A stretch of DNA of 11,022 bases from Bacteroidota bacterium (GTDB taxonomy: Bacteria; Bacteroidota; Bacteroidia; Chitinophagales; Chitinophagaceae), in NCBI GenBank assembly GCA_947463975.1, contig CANHUW010000043.1, forward strand, positions 1 to 11,022. Reading direction: 5' to 3'. The position numbers and the translations under genes were made by a program. This document shows positions 7,201 to 11,022 of this stretch, in pieces. The notes below the pieces were generated by a model. That model worked only from the letters and a program-made list of their open reading frames with translations. It was not told the origin of the DNA and did not search any database. Each line of letters starts with the position of its first letter. Within the stretch, counting starts at the first letter, position 1.

Positions 7201-8550
7201 TTATTTCTTTTCTTCAAATAATTTCTCTTTTGTTACAGGTTTAACTAGATCTCCATCCTTCAATGACTTACTCACTGTGCTATATGGACCAGTAATCACC
7301 ACATCTCCCACTTTTACTCCTTCCACTTGAATATAATTTAAGTCTTGGATATCAGTTTTTACTTTAACCATTTTAACCTTATTGTCTTTTTGTAAAACAA
7401 ACACTACTTCTGACAACTCTTCATCCGCTTTAGCAGGCTCTTCGTTATTGGTAGTTGCATTATTCGATACCTTGGTTTCCTTTCCTTGTCCTTCTTTATC
7501 TCGAGTAGTAACCGAATTTAAAGGAACTGAAATAACATTTACTTTAGATTTTGTTTGTATGTCTGCGCTTGCAGTCATGCCTGGTCTAAAAGGAAATTTA
7601 GCATTCTCTTTAATTAAATCCTGATAACTCTCCGTAAATAAACGAATATGCACTTTATAGTTAGCCACTTCTGTAGTAGATGCCATAGCACTAGTAGCAG
7701 TAGAAACGGGATTAGCAATTTTATAAACTATTCCTTTGAATTTTCTATTGTTATACGCATCTACTTCTACCAATGCCGTATCTCCAATTTTAACCTTCGT
7801 AATATCATTTTCTCCCACATCTACTCTCACTTCAATACTTTTCATATCTGCTACACGCATCATTTCAGTACCAGCCATTTGAGCCGTACCCACCACTCTT
7901 TCTCCTTTCTTAACACCCATAGAACTAACAATACCATCCATTGGTGCTAAAATTGAAGTACGCGCCAAGTCTTTTTCAGCTCTTGCCAATTGTGCTCTTA
8001 CGCCTTGAATTTGCGCTTCTCCACTTTTAATGGATTCTTTTGCTCCATTATAATTGGACTCAGCAGATCTAAAAGCTTGTTCAGTTTGCTCATATTCTGA
8101 TCTAGAAACAATTTTATCTGCAAATAATTTTTTGTAACGCTCATTGGTTGCTTTTGTATTTTCATACACCGTTTTTAAACCACTTAAATTCGCTTTAACG
8201 TTTTCATATTGCGCCTTCACTTGATTTACACTAGCAGTTACTTGATCTCTTTGTGAAGAGTAGATATCTGCATAAATTTTAGCTAGTAATTGCCCCTTTT
8301 TTACACTATCCCCTTCTTCTACAAATAAGCTAACAATTTCTCCAGAAATATCTGGACTTACTTTAACTTCTATTTCTGGGTATACTTTACCACTAGCATT
8401 TACAGACTCTGTAATAGTTCTTAATGCCACTTTTTCGGTAGTCACTTCAGTACCTTCTTCTTTGCCAATCACCCCTGCTTTTTTTAAGCCAATCAATAAA
8501 GCAATTACTGCAATTACACTTACCGAAATCCAAATGAGTTTCTTATTCAT
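7201..8550 (-). CDS. HlyD/MacA-type periplasmic adaptor of an efflux pump
   Basis: This 449-residue membrane fusion protein links an inner-membrane transporter to a TolC-type channel. It starts with one membrane anchor (about residues 5-21). A barrel-sandwich/lipoyl-like domain follows (about 48-92, with VKVSPDISGEI and VEEGDSVKKGQLLAKI), then a long alpha-helical hairpin rich in coiled-coil positions (about 94-197), the second lipoyl half with APMDGIVSS (202-210) and GERVVG, a beta-barrel domain with a FRPGMTASADI stretch (about 321-331), and a membrane-proximal domain to the end. The segment at about 351-378 is polar, rich in Asn, Glu and Lys, and looks like a flexible insertion. It starts 31 bases after the TolC gene and ends 12 bases before the terminator stem. 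No ABC (MacB) or RND pump gene follows, so the pump type is undecided; MacA-like is my best guess. The acidic-lysine C-terminus is unremarkable. Confidence 0.9.
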   Translation of the reverse strand: MNKKLIWISVSVIAVIALLIGLKKAGVIGKEEGTEVTTEKVALRTITESVNASGKVYPEIEVKVSPDISGEIVSLFVEEGDSVKKGQLLAKIYADIYSSQRDQVTASVNQVKAQYENVKANLSGLKTVYENTKATNERYKKLFADKIVSRSEYEQTEQAFRSAESNYNGAKESIKSGEAQIQGVRAQLARAEKDLARTSILAPMDGIVSSMGVKKGERVVGTAQMAGTEMMRVADMKSIEVRVDVGENDITKVKIGDTALVEVDAYNNRKFKGIVYKIANPVSTATSAMASTTEVANYKVHIRLFTESYQDLIKENAKFPFRPGMTASADIQTKSKVNVISVPLNSVTTRDKEGQGKETKVSNNATTNNEEPAKADEELSEVVFVLQKDNKVKMVKVKTDIQDLNYIQVEGVKVGDVVITGPYSTVSKSLKDGDLVKPVTKEKLFEEKK

Positions 8551-8581
8551 TGTTGTTTATTTTCAATTTTTCTAATTAGTA

Positions 8582-10051
8582 TTATAGTGTCAAATTCACC
8601 CCTTTATAAAACTCTAAAAGTTTTATTCTAAATACATACTCATATTGAGCAGCTTTAAAATTTACTTTTGATCTTAAGAAGTTATTTTGATTATTTAATA
8701 ATTCGATGGTTCCAAGTAATCCAAGTTCATATCTTTTGGTTGCAAAAGAATATGCCTTTTCAGCAGATACCATAGCTTTTTGAGTAGCATTTAATTTATT
8801 CAATGCTACCACTGCATTGGTGTATGCAGAGAAAATGTCTTGTTTTAATTTTCTTTGCGTATTTTCTTCTTGCAAGGAAGCTGATCTAAAATTTAATTTT
8901 GCTTGTTGGTAAGAAATTTTTGCTTGACCTCCATTGAAAATGGGAATATTTAATTGAAAGCCTAAACTCTGACCAAAGTTATTATCTACTTGTCTACCCC
9001 ACCCATTCCAAATACTACTCCAATTTCTAGTGGCGGTTGTAGTGGTAAATACAGGACTTTGAACAAAATACTTGGTATTATTTACGTTTACAAATGGAGA
9101 AGTTGCATTTGGAGTACTATATCCACTAAACTCAACCCCATTAATGTATTTAAATTGATTAGAGAAATTAGAACTTAAGGCATAACCAAAACTTAGGGTT
9201 GGAGAAAAATTAGCTTTTGCAGATTTTACACTCTTTTCTGCTGCTTTAACTCTATAATTGGAGGCTTTAACACTAGGAAGATTTTGAGATGCAATACTAA
9301 ACACATATTCAGGTTGCAAATCCACAAAATTTTGCAATTGAATTTGCTCAACTGGTTGAACCACTACATCAAAAGGCTTTGCTGCATCTAAATTTAATAA
9401 TGCCTTTAAGCTTAATTTACTTTGCTCAACACTGGAGATAGCAGAAATAAAATTACTACTATCATTTGCTAACTGTGTCTCTAATTCTAATAAATTAATT
9501 TCAGGTAACAATCCAACATCAACTCTTTTCTTAGTAGCAATTAATTGTTCTTTTGTCTGAGTGATTTGAATTTTAGCAATCTCAGTTTGTTCTATGGCTG
9601 AAAGAATTTGTAAGTAAAAAGTAGCCACATTTAAAGAAATGTCATTTGCTGCATTTTGCATATCAGCTATACTAGCCTGCCAATTGAATTGAGAAGCAGC
9701 TGCATTATTTCTTAGTCTACCTGCATTGAAAATTTGAACGCCCCCATTTAAACCAAAATTGTTGAATAAAAACTGTGTATTCGTAAATGCGTTGGTAGTT
9801 GGATCAATTGAACGACCTAATCTTAAACCCATTCCAGAGCTTCCACTAACTGTAGGTAATTGACCATTTTTTGCTAAATCTGCTTGCAATTTTGCCAATC
9901 TTGCCTGAACATCTGCTTGTTGAACAGAAATATTATGTTGAATGGCGTATTCTACGCAGGTTTTAAGATCCCATTTTTCTGGTTCTTGTGCCATCACACC
10001 TACACTAAGGGTGATCATTAATAAAGAAAGGATATATCTCATTTTAATCAT
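8582..10051 (-). CDS. TolC-family outer-membrane efflux protein
   Basis: From the chosen ATG this is a 489-residue protein, a normal TolC-family length. A signal peptide is visible (MIKMRYILSLLMITLSVGVMAQ), with likely cleavage near the Ala-Gln. Two repeats of the outer-membrane efflux fold follow: the first begins at WDLKTCVEYAIQHN, and the second begins around PEYVFSIASQNLPSVKAS, with family features such as LGFQLNIPIFNGG and the C-terminal RYELGLLGTIELLNNQ stretch. Long helices in both halves would build the periplasmic tunnel, and the Asn/Phe/Thr-rich middle would form barrel strands or loops. The frame opens 18 bases earlier with TTG (10069) and there is another ATG at 10042; the ATG at 10051 is preferred because it gives the more basic signal-peptide start. 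It is the first gene of the pair with the adaptor downstream. The transported substrate cannot be told from the sequence. Confidence 0.92.
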   Translation of the reverse strand: MIKMRYILSLLMITLSVGVMAQEPEKWDLKTCVEYAIQHNISVQQADVQARLAKLQADLAKNGQLPTVSGSSGMGLRLGRSIDPTTNAFTNTQFLFNNFGLNGGVQIFNAGRLRNNAAASQFNWQASIADMQNAANDISLNVATFYLQILSAIEQTEIAKIQITQTKEQLIATKKRVDVGLLPEINLLELETQLANDSSNFISAISSVEQSKLSLKALLNLDAAKPFDVVVQPVEQIQLQNFVDLQPEYVFSIASQNLPSVKASNYRVKAAEKSVKSAKANFSPTLSFGYALSSNFSNQFKYINGVEFSGYSTPNATSPFVNVNNTKYFVQSPVFTTTTATRNWSSIWNGWGRQVDNNFGQSLGFQLNIPIFNGGQAKISYQQAKLNFRSASLQEENTQRKLKQDIFSAYTNAVVALNKLNATQKAMVSAEKAYSFATKRYELGLLGTIELLNNQNNFLRSKVNFKAAQYEYVFRIKLLEFYKGVNLTL

Positions 10052-10081
10052 ATGTATTTTGTCTAACAAAAGATCATTTTG

Positions 10082-10120
10082 TTTTCACAAAAGTAACTCA
10101 TAACTGCTAAGCTTTTGAAA
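10082..10120 (-). promoter_or_regulatory. Candidate promoter for the TolC-adaptor operon
   Basis: On the minus strand TACTTTTG (10095-10088) matches the Bacteroidota -7 consensus TAnnTTTG exactly. TTTC (10120-10117), one mismatch from the -33 element TTTG, lies 21 bases upstream. Transcription would start near 10082, giving a leader of about 30 bases to the ATG at 10051. This is the best paired promoter match in the window and fits the start of a two-gene operon. Confidence 0.45.
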
Positions 10121-10137
10121 TATTAGACAAGTGGAGC

Positions 10138-10164
10138 CAAAAAAGGGTTAAATGGCCTTTTTTT
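10138..10164 (-). terminator. Weak possible terminator at the end of the permease gene
   Basis: AAAAAAGG (10139-10146) and CCTTTTTT (10156-10163) are perfect inverted arms of eight bases around a nine-base loop that contains the permease stop codon. Read on the minus strand the hairpin ends in a run of six T. The stem is mostly A-T pairs, so it is weak and may leak into the TolC gene. Confidence 0.3.
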
Positions 10165-11022
10165 GATGATAAAAAACGCGGTATAGACCCAAGACCATGG
10201 CTAAAAGGACCAAAGCGGTTAATGCTGAATAGGGTTTATCAATCACTACTGCAATGGCTACCATAAAATAAGACAATACAAAGATCACGCAGAGTATAGG
10301 TGTCCACTTTTTGAGCAATCCAGTAACTGAGGCGTCTCCCTGTTTCTTTTTTCTTAGTAATAAGAGGGTTGCCGCAGAAGTACTCATACCCATGCAATCC
10401 AAAAAAATGCTAAAACTTAACACATCATCCACCCCTTTTCCAAAAAAAGTGATCAACGCAGTAGTGATAGCAAAAATGGTTAAACCAGGAACAAGGGCTC
10501 CTGTTGTTGGATGCGTGCTTTGAAATAATTTAGGCAATACCCCATCTTCACTCATCGCAAACATCACTCTTGGGTTACTCATCAAAATCACATTCACATA
10601 AGCCAACACACTTAAAACCATGGCAAAATCAAACACTTTTGCTCCAAATTTTCCAAACCAGGCTTCAAATAATAATGAACCAATAGCATTGGCATTTTTC
10701 ATGGAATCAAATCCAATTACTTGAACATACGTGTAATTAATAGCTAGATATAAAAACAACACGATAAATATACCAAACACAATCCCCTTTTGCATGGTTT
10801 TTGGATTAGCAATTTCAGAACCAAAATTGATGGTTTGCTGATACCCTCCATAAGTAAAAAATACAGATACCAAACTCACTAATAATAACAAAGAACCATT
10901 AGATCCATCATATACATATAATTTGCCTTCGTTATAACCATGTGGCGGAACACTTACTCCTTTGAACAAAGAAGAAATCAATAAAATGATTAAGCTAATT
11001 TTTACGATCATCAAAACATTCT
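10148..11022 (-). CDS. APC-superfamily amino-acid permease (partial, 5' end beyond right edge)
   Basis: The frame is open to the right window edge and the visible part is about 290 residues; the N-terminal part, expected to hold the first several membrane helices, is outside. An ATG at 11011 is inside the gene and is not the real start. Membrane segments alternate with short loops throughout. Family landmarks are FFTYGGYQQTINFGSEIANP (the region around a conserved loop between helices) and the SNPRVMFAMSEDGVLPKLF stretch, which is the usual motif with Arg and a later Leu-Pro before the next helices. The C-terminal helices lie near fragment residues 172-190, 235-257 and 262-280. It should import or exchange amino acids across the inner membrane, with the substrate unknown. 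It ends about 96 bases before the TolC gene on the same strand. A weak hairpin overlaps its end and a candidate promoter follows, so it is probably a separate unit. Confidence 0.9.
   Translation of the reverse strand, partial: NVLMIVKISLIILLISSLFKGVSVPPHGYNEGKLYVYDGSNGSLLLLVSLVSVFFTYGGYQQTINFGSEIANPKTMQKGIVFGIFIVLFLYLAINYTYVQVIGFDSMKNANAIGSLLFEAWFGKFGAKVFDFAMVLSVLAYVNVILMSNPRVMFAMSEDGVLPKLFQSTHPTTGALVPGLTIFAITTALITFFGKGVDDVLSFSIFLDCMGMSTSAATLLLLRKKKQGDASVTGLLKKWTPILCVIFVLSYFMVAIAVVIDKPYSALTALVLLAMVLGLYRVFYHQKKAI

Noticed and set aside
7382..7950. Two plus-strand open frames of 80 and 100 codons (7382-7624, 7648-7950)
   Set aside because: They are antisense to the adaptor gene, rich in Ser, Phe and His as expected for a shadow frame, and have no family features.

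Overview
The window looks like an ordinary chromosomal segment from a member of the Bacteroidota, most likely a Chitinophagaceae-type bacterium. The evidence is the low G+C, AT-rich DNA, a gliding/type IX secretion component (GldK), a DUF4271 membrane protein, Bacteroidota-style HemW and GpsA sequences, TAnnTTTG-like promoter elements, and almost no Shine-Dalgarno sequences. The placement rests on remembered family features only, because no search could be run. Eight protein genes fill the window. Seven lie on the minus strand and one (hemW) on the plus strand. No tRNA, rRNA, CRISPR array, insertion sequence or phage gene was seen, and no gap between genes exceeds about 120 bases.

Left block (1-4934, minus strand, read right to left): a DUF4271 membrane protein, hemD (uroporphyrinogen-III synthase) and a DUF255/YyaL-type thioredoxin-domain protein follow each other with gaps of 10-15 bases and are very probably one operon. 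After a 116-base gap comes gldK, which runs off the left edge. The gap may hold a separate promoter and contains a 10-base palindrome. The visible GldK N-terminus has no lipobox cysteine, which is unusual for a protein known as a lipoprotein.

Centre (4935-7128): a 66-base divergent region with a dyad symmetry separates DUF4271 from hemW, the heme chaperone-type radical SAM protein. Two tetrapyrrole-related genes (hemD, hemW) therefore flank the DUF4271 gene. hemW is followed by gpsA on the opposite strand; the two coding ends overlap by 29 bases.

Right block (7152-11022, minus strand): an APC-type amino-acid permease, cut by the right edge, is followed by a TolC-family outer-membrane protein and a HlyD/MacA-type periplasmic adaptor. 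The TolC and adaptor genes form a pair with a candidate promoter in front and a strong hairpin terminator behind. No inner-membrane pump (MacB, RND or ABC) is encoded next to them, so the pair must work with a pump encoded elsewhere. I found no clear new system. The items most worth a second look are the cysteine-less GldK N-terminus, the unexplained DUF4271 gene and its gene company, and the dyad in the divergent hemW promoter region.
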